A DNA stretch of 64,000 nt. Origin: Batkoa obscura (Eukaryota; Entomophthoromycota; Entomophthoromycetes; Entomophthorales; Batkoaceae). The notes beneath the pieces are model-generated. The model did no database searches and was not told where the DNA came from. It was given only the letters and a program-made list of their open reading frames with translations. The DNA lies in the NCBI GenBank assembly GCA_030770535.1, contig JASVEC010000001.1:1798001-1862000 (forward strand), given 5' to 3'. Within the stretch, counting starts at the first letter, position 1, and the number at the start of each line of letters is the position of its first letter. Both the position numbers and the translations under genes were made by a program. Of the stretch, positions 12,196-26,542 are shown one piece after another.

Positions 12196-14561
12196 ATGAG
12201 TTTAAATAGTGAAGAATTAAACTTATTAATATTAAATTATTTACAAGAGAGTGGTAATTATATTTAAATATTAAATTAATTATCAATAATGAATAAAATT
12301 AAAATTAAAATTCCCTTTTAATAGGTTTCTCTCACTCAGCGTTTACATTTCAACAAGAGAGTGTAGTACCTTCAAACACATTAAATGCAACTACAATAAA
12401 ACCTGGAGCATTAGTTGATTTAGCATTAAAAGGTTTACAATATATGGAAATTGAAGCTCATGTGGATGAGGTAAGTTGAAGAAAAAAAAATTAATCCCTT
12501 TTTTTACAACCTAATATTTAATAATCAATCAATTAATCTCCCCATCTATAGGATGGTTACACCACCCATTGTCAAGCCCCATTTACCTTATTAGGAAAAC
12601 ATGAATGTGAATTAAAATCGATGGTCAAAAATCCAAAGAAAAAAGCTAAAGTTAGAAGGGAAATTATTAAGGATATGGAAGAAGTAGAATCGGATAGTAA
12701 ACTCGATAATTTAGATATGGAAGATAAAAAAGAAGTTGATAAGGTTAAAGATATTAATAAAGATATTTTGGGCTTAGAAAAGGGCAAAAGTATATTGAAT
12801 AGAAACGACAAAGTTATTACGGATGAGGAACCGGAGGAGGAAGGTGAAGGTAAGTGGTTTTTATTAATGTTTATATGAGGACAGGGGTTGATTTTTTAAA
12901 ATATAACTAGTGGATAAAGTATCTCAAAGTGATGGTACTGATCCTAGAGATAAAGCATATAATGTTGAATTAGAAAGTGAAGCTACTATATTAAATGGTC
13001 ATGATTCAGAGGTAATTGATAAAATATTAACAATTAAACCATAGTTTATTTATTTATCATTCAGGTTTATTTGTGTGCTTGGAACCCAATGTTTCCTACT
13101 CATATAGCCACAAGGTAAATAAATAAATAATATTAAATAAACTATTAATTTTAAATGATTTTGATTTAGTTCTCATGATGGATCAAGTCGAGTATGGCGC
13201 TTACCAGCAGGATCGAAATCCGATAAAATATCATCTCATTTTTTAGCATATACCTCAGTCTCTGATAGTAAAGAAACTTCTGCTATGGATTGGCATGTAA
13301 GTTTTTTAACATGTAACAACATTGTTTTATAATTTTGTTTATTAATCCTTCTACTTTTAGCCAAAAGGAACAATGTTAGCCATTGGTTCCTATGATGGTT
13401 ATTTACGTCAATATACACATAGTGGTTGGTTAAGATTTACAACGGAAGCACATTCATCACCTATATTGTCTGTAAAATATAGCCCTAAAGGAACATATAT
13501 ATTGACTGGTGGTATGGATTTTACAGCTAGATTATGGGAATCAGCAACGGGTAATCAAACTCAATTTTTTGAATGGCATGATGGTAAGTTTAGACTGAAA
13601 TCATCAAACAATTTTTTAAAGTCTAATAACTCTTTTTTTAATTTTTAGATGCGGTTACTTGCGTGGCTTGGAAAGATGATGTTATATTTACAACAGCTTC
13701 ATTGGATGGTAAATTAATATTGGGTAATGTAGATAAACAGAATAAAGTATTTGAGTTTGAGGGACATGAGGTAATAATAGTGGAATGTATTTTTTTATTG
13801 TTATACTAAATAATGTTAATAGGAAGGTATTAATTCAATTGAATGGGATGGTACTGGTACTTATTTAGCATCTGGATCGGATGATAAATTAGTTAAAGTA
13901 AGTATAAATTAAATGATTAATCTATAATATGAATTTAGATTTAATAATCATTTTTATTATAGTTATGGAACAATAATCAAAAGACAGCTATAAAAACATT
14001 ATCTGGACATGAAGGTTCAATATCCCAAGTTAAATGGGGATTAGCTCCAATTGGACCTAATAATACAAGATTATTATTTTCGTAAGATATTGTTATTATT
14101 ATTATTTATTAATTTAATTTTTATTTAATTTTAGTGCTTCCGATGACAAAAGTGTATGCGTTTGGGATGTATTAAATGGTACAATGCTATATCGATTTTT
14201 AGATCATTCTTGTAGAATATCAGCAATTGCTATATCACCAGATTCTAAATTTTTGGCTTCTTGTGCTTTGGATTCTAATGTTCATGTTTATAATACAAGT
14301 GTAAGTTGAGATTTATTTTGGAGATTATTAGGATTTTAAAGTCAATTATAATTTTTTATTTATTTTAGGATGGTAAAAAAGTCAAAACATATTTTAGATT
14401 AGGAGATTTGTTTGATATTAAATGGTGCCCAAATGGACATTCCGTTGCCGGTTGCTTTGCAGATTCTTCGGTAAGTTTTGATATTAATATTTTATAGTAA
14501 GAATTGGAAATGTTGATAATTATTTTTTATTTAGGTGGCTCTATTTGATGCTACTTTTTAA
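12196..14561 (+). CDS. TBL1/TBL1XR1-like LisH-WD40 co-regulator, 537 aa, thirteen exons
   Basis: Likely nuclear transcriptional co-regulator (Set3/NCoR-SMRT type complexes; yeast relative Sif2). Exons 12196-12253, 12325-12470, 12552-12849, 12911-13011, 13065-13114, 13170-13296, 13361-13583, 13649-13770, 13823-13897, 13963-14081, 14135-14300, 14369-14470, 14535-14561. The N-terminus holds a LisH motif (LNLLILNYLQESGFSHSAFTF) and the TBL1-type GALVDLALKGLQYMEIEAH. A long charged Lys/Glu/Asp linker follows (about residues 90-185), then WD40 blades with GH...WD spacing, e.g. VYLCAWNPMFPTHIATS, LWESATGNQ, LSGHEGSISQVKWG and KSVCVWDVLNG. The last exon gives only VALFDATF. Human TBL1XR1 is 514 aa; the extra length is in the linker. 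Confidence 0.93.
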
Positions 14562-14780
14562 GCAATACGATTTCTATTAATAAGAAATAATAACAATTAT
14601 TTTTATTTTAAATTCTTAATTAAAGTTTACATTATCTATTATATAATTGAGATAAAACTATTTTTATTTTTGGAACCAGTTTGTTTTGTTGATGATGTAA
14701 TTTCATAATAAGTGATGGTTTATTGATAGTAGTAAATAGCTCAATAAATATGAATAGATAAGTGTTTAAATAATACTATA

Positions 14781-14881
14781 TGGGGATGTATTTTTGTGTT
14801 TAAGAGTTTTACTGACAGCTTTTCCGCTCAAATAGCGCTTAAAAAATTGAAAAAGTTATGAAACCAAAAAAAACACCCCCA
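14781..14881 (+). mobile_element. MITE family A copy, 101 bp
   Basis: Complete: TGGGGATGTATTTTTG at the left, TTTCCGCTCAAATAGCGC in the middle, AAACACCCCCA at the right, flanked by TA on both sides (TATA/TATG context). Confidence 0.93.
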
Positions 14882-15129
14882 TATGTTATTTTGTAGATTG
14901 ATTAAATAACAGATTGAATTTATAGTACGTTGAACTTTGATATGAATTCAAATCAAGCTAGTTTTGAAATAAAATTCAAGTCACACTTAAGTGGATTTCT
15001 GTTTTAAAAAGTGAGTTTTATAATTAAACAGTATAGCATATAAGTTGCTTATTGTCAATAATAAAACAATCGAATATTTAAATGAATCTTTAATATTTAA
15101 ATGAATCTTTTAATATTTATAGCATCTAA

Positions 15130-15230
15130 TAGGGATGTATTTTTGTGTTTAAGGATTTTACTAACAATTTTTCCACTCAAATAGCGCTTAAAAGATGGAA
15201 AAGGTAATGAAACAAAAAAAAACACCCCCC
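15130..15230 (+). mobile_element. MITE family A copy, about 101 bp, decayed ends
   Basis: Same internal sequence as the 14781 copy, but termini TAGGGATG and ACACCCCCC and unmatched flanks (AA/TA). Older or end-mutated copy. Confidence 0.85.
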
Positions 15231-15523
15231 TAATTTAAAATAAGAGTTTCTATAAAGTATGTAGATATTATTAAATATGTTAAATTATTTATAAAACAGT
15301 TCCAATTCTTGCCTAAAATTAATATTATCAAAAAATACTTGTTCTCGCCATCACTTCATACTAGCAAACTTTAAACAAACCTGTCTAATTTTATAAAACT
15401 TAATAAAAGCTTATTATTATCCTAAAGAAATTCATTTACAAGCTGAAACTCATCTATCATTTACAAACAATCTCATTTAATTCCATAAATAAAATATTAC
15501 TTTATTTAATTTCCCTATATCTT

Positions 15524-16026
15524 TCATTCTTCTTCTTCTTCATCCTCTTCCTCTTCTTCTTCCTCCTCTTTTACTTTCTTATCATTAGTTTCGTTCGAAG
15601 GCAACCAATTGATTTTAGTTTTATTAATATATGGCCAAGGTAATAAGGTAAGCTAAATAAAATAAAAAACAAGTAATTAATCCTCATTTTCTACAATTAA
15701 AAGATTAATTAATTCTACTTACGAATAGAGTCAAACCAACACAACCAGCAAATATAAACCATAATTCTTGTAAAGATTGTCGATAAAAACCAATGGAAAA
15801 TGATGCAATCTATTTAGTAGAGATAATAATTGTTAGTTGCTTTTTTTAGATATTTTTTTAAACTTACAGCTGATACTATAGTTAATACTCTAAATAACAA
15901 TAAAGCGTCATGTTGACCTTTGAAATCCTAAATTATATAAATTATATCAGTTAATAATTATCCAGTATCAGTTGTATTCTAATGAATTACTATTATGCCT
16001 TCAAAAGCTTTTAAGGAGATGGACAT
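15524..16026 (-). CDS. SPC1: Signal peptidase complex subunit 1 (SPC12/SPCS1), 103 aa, four exons
   Basis: Small ER-membrane accessory subunit of signal peptidase. Exons 16026-15991, 15927-15868, 15809-15723, 15652-15524; introns of 63, 58 and 70 bp. The signature DFKGQ opens exon 2, followed by two hydrophobic hairpin segments (LLLFRVLTIVSAIASFSIGF and ELWFIFAGCVGLTLFLTLL), then PWPYINKTKINWLPS, the cytosolic post-TM motif of the family. The tail is a pure Glu/Asp run. Human SPCS1 is 102 aa. The gene is too fragmented for a single ORF, so the identification rests on splicing the four exons in phase. Confidence 0.88.
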
Positions 16027-16970
16027 TTTTTTTTTAAAATAATAAAATAGTAAAATTAAAACTTAGAGTTACGTCTTTTAAATATATATGAGCATATTTT
16101 TTAATTTAGGTGTTTTGTTTTGATTTGATGTTAATTTGAGTGATTTTTATAAAAAAAATTGAACAATTAATTGCCACTCTGTTGATTATAATAAACACAT
16201 TAAAAAGAAAAAAGATTAGCTATATAAATACAATAGAATACGTTGAAGTTTTATATTAGTTATATTTTGTTTTTATAAAAATTCATTATGAAAAGTTTTT
16301 TACTATAAATTTCCTATTAAACCCTAAAATAAAAAACAGATTTCATAAAACTAATTCAAGTCAAAGGCGATGCATTTAAAGGTGTTTTTTATATTTAATT
16401 GTTTAAAAGACTGATTATTTTTATGAGAAATAAAATTTAGTAAATTAATTTAGCTTAAAATTTTAAATCAATATTGATCTAAATATCTCTTTTTAAATGA
16501 ACGGTTAAGGATATCGCATTTAATTTGAATTAACTAAAAATGATTCAATTTGACATTAAAATGGTATAATAGAAATGACGAAAATGATGTGTATTGATAT
16601 TTAGATTACATAAATAATTTATTTTATATTAGATTTATACCTAAATGAATAGTTTATAGTATATTCTAATTGATAAAGTTGAATTCTAAATTAAATCTTG
16701 TATAACATATTCTATAGCATCCTTTTAACTATTAATTTTTTTTTAGTATTTTTTAAAGTCAATGAATTCACTTTCCATCACTTTTTAATCTTTAAAACTC
16801 AACCCAACACTTAAAACTAACCAATAGCTGTGTTCTTATTCTAATAAGTGAACACCAAGTTTAAGTGATGGTGACCTCATAATTTCTTTTAAATTAAAAT
16901 TGGTTTTTAAGAATATTCAATAAAAGATTTTTTTTAGTTTTAATATTTATTTAAGCCACTTTAAAAAAAG
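16027..16970. other. Shared upstream region of SPC1 and VPS13
   Basis: 944 bp between divergent genes. AT-rich, no MITE, LTR copy or gene recognised. It must hold both promoters; no single convincing TATA box stands out. Confidence 0.5.
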
Positions 16971-19900
16971 ATGTTTGAAGCGGTAGTAGTAAGCGTATTG
17001 AATAAATTTTTAGGGGATTATGTAGAAAATTTTCAAGCAAATCAATTGAATATTGCTATTTGGAATGGTAGCTTTTATTGTTTATACTATTATTTATACT
17101 AACTTTTATAGGTGATATCAAACTTAAAAATTTAAGGTTGAAAGATGAAGCGCTCAGTAAATTAAAGTTGCCTATGGATTTTAAAGAAGGTAATTCATTT
17201 AATAATTTTACTATGTAATTCCGATGCTAAATTTAAATCACAGGCTATTTGGGTGAGTTAACAATGAAGATCCCTTGGCATAACTTAAAAAACTTACCTG
17301 TAGCGGTATCGATCAAGAACGTATATTTATTAATATCTCCAAAGGATGTAGTAGACCTTGACCCTAAAGAAGAAGAGGAACGTTCACAAAAATTAAAACA
17401 AGAAAAATTAGAAACTTCTGAATTAATGTTATTTAAAAACAATACTTCTCAAGAAGAAGATGCTAAACAATCTTCTTTTACTACTCAATTGGTGACGAAG
17501 ATCCTAGATAACTTACAAGTTTCTATTGAAAATATTCATCTTAGATACGAAGATAATATTTCAAACCCTGGCCACCTTTTTGCTATTGGTGTTACCCTCT
17601 CTCAAATATCAGCTGTTTCTACGGATGAAAATTGGAATGAAGCTATTATTGACAGTACCTCTAAAGTCATTCATAAATTACTTACTTTAAAAAAGTTTGG
17701 TATTTATTGGAATACTGAAACCAAGTCTTTAGGAGGTAAATCAGTGGATGATGCTATTCGTACTTTTATGGGACTTATACCAAATGAGGAAGATAATGAT
17801 TTAGGTGTTCAATATATATTAGAACCTGTGAGCGCATTAGGAAAATTAGTAGTTGATAGTGGTTTTGATACAGGAAAAACTAAAAATAAAGCCAATTTGG
17901 AGTTTGATCAATTTAACTTAATATTAGATAATGAACAATATCGTGATCTTATGCTAACAACTTCCATGTTTGATTTAGTAATGCGTAAACAAAAGTATAT
18001 TAAATATGAACCACCCAGTAAATTTAAATATAGTGAAAAGCCAATGGAATGGTTTCGGTTTGCAGCAAGATGTGTTTTAGATGAAATTCATCAAAAAAGA
18101 AGACAATGGACATGGGAGTATTTTGCCGAAAGGAGGGATGATAGAAATAGATATAAAGATTTATACACAAAACTTAAGTTACAAATTATTGATGAAGAAG
18201 GCCATGTTGAACTTAAAGCATTAGAGAGAAAACTAAAGTTTAGTGATATCAAATTTTATCGATCCTTATCCCTTCCAGAAATTAATCGAAAGAAAGCAAT
18301 TTTACAAAAAGCAGAAGAAGCCCAGCGACAGGCTTCTTGGTTAGGTTCTTGGCTTACCTGGGATTCGGGTGAAAAAAAAGAAGAGGATCCACTTATCTCT
18401 GAAGAACAAATGCAACAGTTATATGAAACAATTGATTATGATGAAGATGTTGCTTTACAGGTAGCAGATTTACCAAGAGAATTTGTCTTACTTGCATTAC
18501 AAGCTCAGCTTAAAAAAGGTTCCTTTATCTTAAGAAGTGATCCGCATGGAACCGTGAATGATATTATTTCATTAAATATGAAGAACTTTTCAGTTGACTT
18601 TTTACAGAGAGTAAACTCATTCAAAGCCAAACTTCAATTGAATGAGTTAGAACTGTTGGATGGTAGTGATTCTAATACAATTTATCCAAAGCTTATAAAA
18701 GTATCTGAAGAAGAAGTTTTTAAAGAGTTAACATCGTCAGAAGAAGAAGAAATGAAGAATAATAATCCCTTCTTTGATCTTGTTTATGAAAACAACCCAT
18801 TGTCTGGGAACTCTGATAATGCAATAAGTTTGAAGATGAGAAACCTCCAAATTATATATAACCCATCTACTGTAAATACAGTCATTGATTTCTTTAAACC
18901 ACCTAAACCAGCCTATGATTCTGTAAGTGCTTTGATTGAAGCAGCTGGCAACAAATTGGAAGGTTTGAAAAAACAAACTACAGCATCGTTACAGTACGCT
19001 TTAGAAGAGCATAAGACATTAGATTTACTAGTGGATATCAAAGCACCTTTAATTATTGTTCCACATAGTTTTACCGATTCCGATTCTCAAGTAGTATTGT
19101 TAGATTCTGGACATATCAGTATGGATAGTAAAACAATTGATAAAGTCAAGAGACAAGAAGTACAAGAAAAACATATTGATGAATTTACAGAAAAAGATTT
19201 TAAAAGTTTAGAATCTATGATGTATGATAAATTTGATCTAGAACTTACATCAGTCCAATTAGTAGCTGGTAATTCATTAACACAATGTTTAGAAGCAGTT
19301 CAAGATAGTAAGCCAGCTGGTGATTTACATATTGTAGATCGTATCAATGTTAAATTTTCTGTATTAATATCTATTTTACCACAAGTCACTCATTTAACCA
19401 AAGTTTGTTTATCTGGTCATCTTCCTATTTTAAAAGTTAATTTTTCAGATCATAAATATAAAGCATTGATGTCAACTATTGATCTTATATTGCCATCTTC
19501 TAATGATACTAAAGCCAATCAAAATTTGGAAAAAAATGAATTAGGAGATGAGGTTAAACCAATATCTGAGTTATCTACAGCAGGAATAGCAGATTATGTA
19601 TTTAGTGGGGAAGATGTTGATTTTAGTAGTAAAGTCTTAAATGAACCAACAGAAAATCAAGAAGATGATGAGGAATTTTTTGATGCAGAAGACAAAGTTG
19701 ATGTTGAATTTGAAGCTAAATTTCAAAATCTAAATCAAAAATTATTTGTATTAGATTTTAAAATTGATAAACTTAAAGCATCCATTCGTAAAGCAGACCA
19801 AGATATTAATCATACAGAAACTGAATTAGCTGATGCACATCTAGATGGTTTCTCTTTACATGTAACTCAATACCCTTATCATATGGATGTAGACATTGCT

Positions 19901-22900
19901 ATTAAAACAGTCAATATCTTTGATAAATTGAATTCAGATGCTCAATTTACACATTTAATTACATCCGAGGATGTTAGTGAAGATAAAAATAAAGAAGGTG
20001 GTAAAGATTTAATGAAGATAAATTATATACGTGCCAATTCAGAATCCCCAGAATTCGTATCTAGATTTAATGAAATTAATCAAATGTTAGATGTTTCTTT
20101 TTCTAAATTATATGTGATTGTTACTCAAAAATCCATTTTATCATTATATAATTTTATTTTAGTTACGTTTACTTCCAATTCATCAACTGATAATCAAAAT
20201 GATACATCGATAATTAATTCTTCAAATGAAGATGATAAACAAGAGGAAATTATAAATAATTCTACTATTATGGTAAAGACTAGAATGGATTCCATTCATT
20301 TAATATTAAATGATGATGGTTATAAAATTGCAACTATTAATCTTTATGATGGTGATTTAACTGTATTAATGACGCATAGTTCATTAAGATTAGATACTAA
20401 ATTAAAGAATTTATCAATTATAGATAACACAGATGAATATAATGATTTATTAAAAGAAAACCAATATAAATTATTATCCATTGATACAAAAGAAGTAGCT
20501 GAAATTCGATATGAAAGTTTTAATAATAAATCTTTAGATTTAGGTTATGATAGTTTAGTTCATATCAATATCGGTGCTTTACGTTTATTGTTCCTTGAAG
20601 AACAATTTACTTGCTTATTATCTTTCTTTTCTAGATTTGCTGAAATGCATTTGTTATTTGAAACAGCAAGACAAGCTGCAATGAATTCCGCTTCTCAATT
20701 ACAAGAACAAGTAAATAGATTGAAATTTGAAATCTCCATTAAATCTCCCAAAGTTATCTTTCCAAAAAATTCAAAATCAAAAGATTTTATTACAGCTAAT
20801 TTAGGAGAATTAATTATCAGTAATAATTTTAGTAATAATACAGAATTGAAAAATAATCTACAAATATTAAATACCATTCAATTACAATTAAGTTCCATCT
20901 TTTTATCTTCTTCTATTGAATTTGAAGAATTTAATCAAAATTTGCAAATTATTGAAGATATCAGTTTGGATTTAAAAGTTATTTTATGTGATTATATTAA
21001 ATCTTCAAGTAGACCAGAAAAAGAAATCGTGGGTTCTTTAGCACCAGTATCTTTAAAATTAACCAGAAAACAATATGAGTTATTAATGGATGTATTTAAT
21101 TCAACTATGAGAGTAATTAATGGTAATCCAGAACAACAAGGAGCAGTTAATCATTTGAACGATAGTAATACTGAAGAGAATAAAGAACAAAAAGAAGTTG
21201 AAAAAGATACAAAAAATAACTCAAATAAACAAGAAGATGAAATTGATGACTTACATAATACATTAGATGCAGTGTTTTCATTAGAAAAAGTATATTTGGA
21301 ACTTTATGACGGAGAAAATCCAGAAGAACTTTCAACTTCTAAATTAGCAGAATTATCCTTAAATAATACAAGTATTAAATATTTAGCTCAATCTAATGGA
21401 ATAACTGAAATGGAATCTGAAATTCATAGTTTCGTTGTACTTGATTCAAGAACAGATTTCAAATATCCCTTTAGAGAAATTATACCTGCTATAACTCATG
21501 AAGGCCCTCAATTTATGGCACATATTTCAACAAAACCAAATTCGCCAGCTACTTATTTAATTACAATTGATAGTCCAAAAGTAGTATTGTCTGTTGAGTT
21601 TTTATTAGCTATACAAAATTTTATTCTTAGTCCATTTCAAGATTTTAATGAAAATGTATCGGATGTTATAGATGAAACAGATACTATATTTTCATTAGAA
21701 GATTCCAATAAACCAGTAAATGAAACTAATAATAAATCACAGGTTAGTTTCTTTTATCGTGTTAATGTAGTAGATGCCGAAGTTATTGTATTGGCTGATA
21801 TACGTAATCCATCTTCAGAAGCTATTGTATTATCTATTCAACAAATTGTTATGTCACAACAAGGTGTTTTATCTTTAGTAGTTGATCGAATTGGAATGGG
21901 TCTATGTCAAATGAATTCAAGACAAAAAAGTTCCTTAAGATTTATCGATAATTTTGATATCATATTATCTTTAAATGAACAAATTAATAAGGGAGAACAT
22001 AGTGTTACGGATATCTATGCTGATATTAAACCATTAATATTACGTTTATCTTATAGAGATTTGATGTTAATTACAGATATTATTAACAAATTTACTAAAG
22101 TATTTTATTCAACATCATCAGATAAAGATAATAAATCAAAAAAAGAAGTTATTAATCAACCCTTAGCTATTAATACTTCTTTAGATCGACATAATCGTAC
22201 TTTATCAATGAATAGTACATTTTCATTAAGTAGTTCTACTCAAACTTATTATCAAGTAATTAATAGAGAAACTCTCAAAGTAACAATACAAGGATTACAA
22301 GTAATATTAATTCGAGATGCTTATGATTTACCAATAATTGATATTAATACAGAACCTTTTACCATTAACGTATCTGATTGGTCCACTCATTTAAAAGCTG
22401 AATTACAATTACAATTAAATGCCAATTTTTTCAATTTAAAAAATTCACATTGGGAACCATTAATTGAACCTTGGTCTTTATCTACTACATTTTCTAAACC
22501 ATCCAATGAAAGTAGTAAAATCGAATTACAATCTAAAAAACTATTAGATTTTAATGTAACACCAGCTATTATTGAAACAATGTTAAGTTTTTTTGAAGAA
22601 ATTAAAGAAAGTAGTCCATTAGATACACCTAGGGGTATTCATATACCTTATATCATTAGAAATCGTACAGGTTATGCTATGCATATTTGGGGAGATATTA
22701 ATGGAGGTGATTCATCAAGTATATCATTAAAACGTATTCCAGATGGAGAAGATTTAAATTGGCGATTTTATGATTGGAAAGAAACAAGAGAAAATTTATC
22801 ACAAGGTAGAAATTGTCTAGGATTACAATTTGAAAATGTGACATGGGAAAGTTTAAAAGATATAATTGTTGATCAAGAAGGAGTAACAACGTATCAATTA

Positions 22901-25900
22901 CGTCCACTATTAATGGGAGTTGCACATCGATTAGTTTGCGAAGTTAAATTAAAAAATAATGTAAAAATAGTTACATTTCGATCTCCATTAGTTATTGAAA
23001 ATGCATCATTATTACCAATGGAAATGGTAGTAGTTGATAGTTCAAAAAAACATTTATCTTCAATTACTATTATTCAACCTGGAGATCAATGTTCCGTACC
23101 AATTGAATCAGCTTATCGATTTGGTTTATTGGTAAGACCACATTCTGGATTTGGATATGATTGGTGTAATCAATATTTTTATTGGAGAGAATTTTTAATT
23201 GATGCACCAGTAAATACATTAATATGTCCATCTTTAGATAAAGAAATTAGTCCATTTCATATACAAATTCATGGACAATTTAATGTTAAAGATCCTATGA
23301 CAGTTAATTACCCTTGTATTACTTTTAAGTTATCAGCACCAATGGAATTAGAAAACTTATTACCTTATGATTTAAGATTTAATTTTTATTGGAATAATAA
23401 TCAAAATGAATATAATAATTTTTTAAAAAGAGGTGGAATATCACCTATTCATGAAGTTGATGTTAGAAAATCATTAGAAATGAGTTTACAAGTTTGGGAT
23501 ACAGAATATCAATCAAGTAAACGAATATTAATTAAAAACCCCAATAAATTAATTTATGATAATAATTATAATAATCATAATAATAATAATCCAATAATTC
23601 AATTAATTGATAATAATGGAACGGAATTAATATTATTTACATCAATCAAATCAATACCAAAGTCAGGTGGATCCTTTAAATTAAGTATTTATTGTCCTTA
23701 TATATTATTAAATAAAACAGGAGTAGATATGTATTTTAAAACTAATAGTCATTCTAGACAAACTAGAATTGCTTCAGGTAATGATGATTTAAAAGGTAAA
23801 AAAATATTACCTCATATGTTTTCATATGGATTAAATGAAAATCGAAAAAGAGCTTTTGTTAAAATTGGACAATCAGAATGGAGTCATCCAGTATCCTTTG
23901 AAGCATCTGGTAGTGTTAGTGAATTAATATTAAAATCAATTGATCGACCAGAACAAATTCATTTAGGTGTTAGTATTGAGGATGGTTTGGGCAAATTTTG
24001 TTTTACAAGATTAGTTTCATTTACACCAAGATTTATTATAAAAAATAATTTAAATACCAATATTAATTTTAGAGAATTTACAGCAACAACATCATCCATT
24101 GTTAGACCCAATGAAAGTACTCCATTATATTTTTTATCTCAATTACAAAATAAAATGTTAACAATTTGTTATCCTGGATTAAATAATTTATGGAGTGCTC
24201 CTTTTAAAATAGATACAGTAGGAAAAATTCATGTTCAATTGAGTAAAATAAACTCAGGTATTGAGTTAATTAAAGTAGATGTTCAATTACAAGGAGCAAC
24301 TATATTTATTATATTAGAAAAAGAAACTGGTAAATGGCCATTTAGAATTGAAAATATGACAGAAAGTAATGTAGTATTTTATCAAGCAGTTAATAGAGAT
24401 AAAGTATTACCTGGATTTAAAGAACCTAATCGATATAAATTAGCTTGTGGTAAAGCAGTACCTTATTCTTGGGATTTTCCATCTGTTGAAGATAAAGTAT
24501 TAAATATTGCAGTTGGACCAAGTATTCGTCAAATTGATTTTCAACAAATTGGAGCATTAATGCCATTTAGATATCATTCCGATAAAGGTATGAAAATTAT
24601 GTCCATTGATGTTATTGCAGAAGGTACAACCCAAGTACTTAAATTATCAAAATATATAGAAGCAGAATCATTATATAGACCAACCAGAATTAATTCAACA
24701 TCTTCTATATTAAATAGAACTCAATCTCAATCTCAATCTCAATCTCAATCTCAATCTCAATCTTCTTCTTCAGTAATAAGTAATAATAATAATAGTAATA
24801 ATCATGGGTTTGAAGTTATTGAAAAAGATGGTAAAGTATTATTCTTCTTTTCATTAAAATTAGAAGGAATTGGTATATCCGTAATTAATAAGCGGCATCA
24901 AGAATTAATGTATTGTAGTTTAAAAGATATCGATTTAAAATTTAAAGATTATTTATTATCTCAATCATTAAAATTAATTATAAAATGGATACAAATTGAT
25001 AATCAATTATTTGGTTCAATTTATCCTATATTATTATTTCCTACAGTAATTTCTAAATCAGGTAATGAATCTAATTTACATCCTACATTTCATATGGTAT
25101 TATCAAGAGATAAAGATTTATCTCATGGAGTAGAATCTATTAAATATTTTACTATATTATTACAAGAAATGTCATTTGAAATTGATGAGGATTTCTTGTA
25201 TTCTTTATTGGATTTTGCTAAACATTGTTTACCTCAACCTAAACAAATTGAAAATGAAGAAGAAGAATTATTCAATATTAATTTAGAAATACCTCAACCA
25301 AGTGTTATTATTGAAGATACAAAAATTTATTTCTCATTATTACATATACAACCATTAAAATTATCATTATCTTTTATGAGAACAGAACATAATGATCCAG
25401 AAGATGTTCAACCTCAATCTTCTAATCCATTAAGTTTTATTGTTAATGTATTAACTATGGCAATTGGTAGTATTAATGATGCACCTATTAAATTTAATTC
25501 ATTAGTATTAGAAAATTTATTAGCTGATTATTCGGTATTATTAGATCGATTGACATCTTATTATGGTCAAGAATTCATTTATCAAATTCATAAAATAGTT
25601 GGTTCAGCAGATGTTATTGGGAATCCTGTAGGTTTATTTAACAATTTAAGTTCAGGTGTTGTAGATATCTTTTATGAGCCTTATCAAGGTTTTGTTATGA
25701 GTGATCGACCACAAGATTTTGGTATTGGATTAGCTAGAGGTACAGCTTCTTTTGTTAAAAAAACAGTCTTTGGATTATCTGATTCCTTTTCTAAAATTAC
25801 GGGTTCATTGGGCAAAGGGTTAGCTGAAGTTACTATGGATAAAGCATTTATTGATCGAAGAAGATTAAATAAAACAAGAAATAAACCAAAACATGCATTA

Positions 25901-26542
25901 TATGGTGTGGCTCAAGGGGCCAATTCCTTGGGTTCTTCAGTGGCTAGTGGTATTTCTGGTGTTGTATTACAACCTATTGAAGGTGCTGAAAGGGATGGTG
26001 TTAGTGGTTTTTTCCGTGGAGTAGGTAAAGGATTAGTTGGTGTTGTAGCTAAACCCATGGTAGGTGCATTTGATTTAGTAAGTAATGTAGCAGAAGGTAT
26101 TCGAAATACAACTACAGTATTTGATACTGATTCAATCGATCGAATTCGATTACCTCGTTATATTGCCCCAGATGGTATTTTAAGACCCTATTCATCCAGA
26201 GAAGCACTTGGTCAAAAATGGTTACAAGAATTTAAAGAAGGGAAGTATTTTTCTGAAAAATATTTGGCGCATTATTCCATGAAAAATTCACAAACGGTGG
26301 TGATGTTGACGAGTAATCGAGTTTTACAAATTAAAGTGAGGAATTTAAGTTTGGATTGGGAATTACCATTTAGTGAATTGCAGTCTGTACAGACGGATGG
26401 GAATTCAATTACATTTGTTTCCAAGTTTGGGGGTAAAAGACCATTTATTGAAATTCCAGAACAATCAAGTCGACGTTGGTTTGCTTCTAGAATTGATGAA
26501 GCATTTGATTTGTATTTGTCAGCTCATAGACCAATGGAGTGA
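16971..26542 (+). CDS. VPS13: VPS13 bridge-like lipid transfer protein, 3157 aa, three exons
   Basis: Rod-shaped lipid transporter at membrane contact sites (ER, mitochondria, endosome/vacuole, prospore membrane in yeast). Exons 16971-17067, 17112-17189, 17244-26542; the third is a single 9.3-kb exon. Chorein N-terminus at residues 1-115 ([37 protein letters not shown]); long beta-rich groove region; VAB/SHR-BD adaptor-binding repeats at about 1850-2420 ([23 protein letters not shown]-like [16 protein letters not shown]); ATG2_C-like amphipathic region at about 2850-2935 ([21 protein letters not shown]); PH-like end at about 3060-3157 ([32 protein letters not shown]). Length matches yeast Vps13 (3144 aa). 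A Gln-Ser repeat near residue 2555 is encoded by a hexanucleotide array. Confidence 0.97.
24721..24762 (+). repeat. In-frame (TCAATC)7 microsatellite in VPS13
   Basis: Seven perfect TCAATC units encode a Gln-Ser run, followed by Ser codons and Asn repeats. It lies between conserved blocks, so length change should be tolerated. Six-base units keep the frame. Confidence 0.95.

Larger units (their letters stand above)
14562..15523. other. Intergenic stretch with two direct MITE copies
   Basis: 3' flanks of the TBL1-like gene and of SPC1, which converge here. Two family A MITEs (14781-14881, 15130-15230) lie in the same orientation about 250 bp apart. A 13-base motif (AATCTTTAATATTTAAATG type) is repeated just before the second copy, around 15083-15115. 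No gene seen. Confidence 0.6.
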
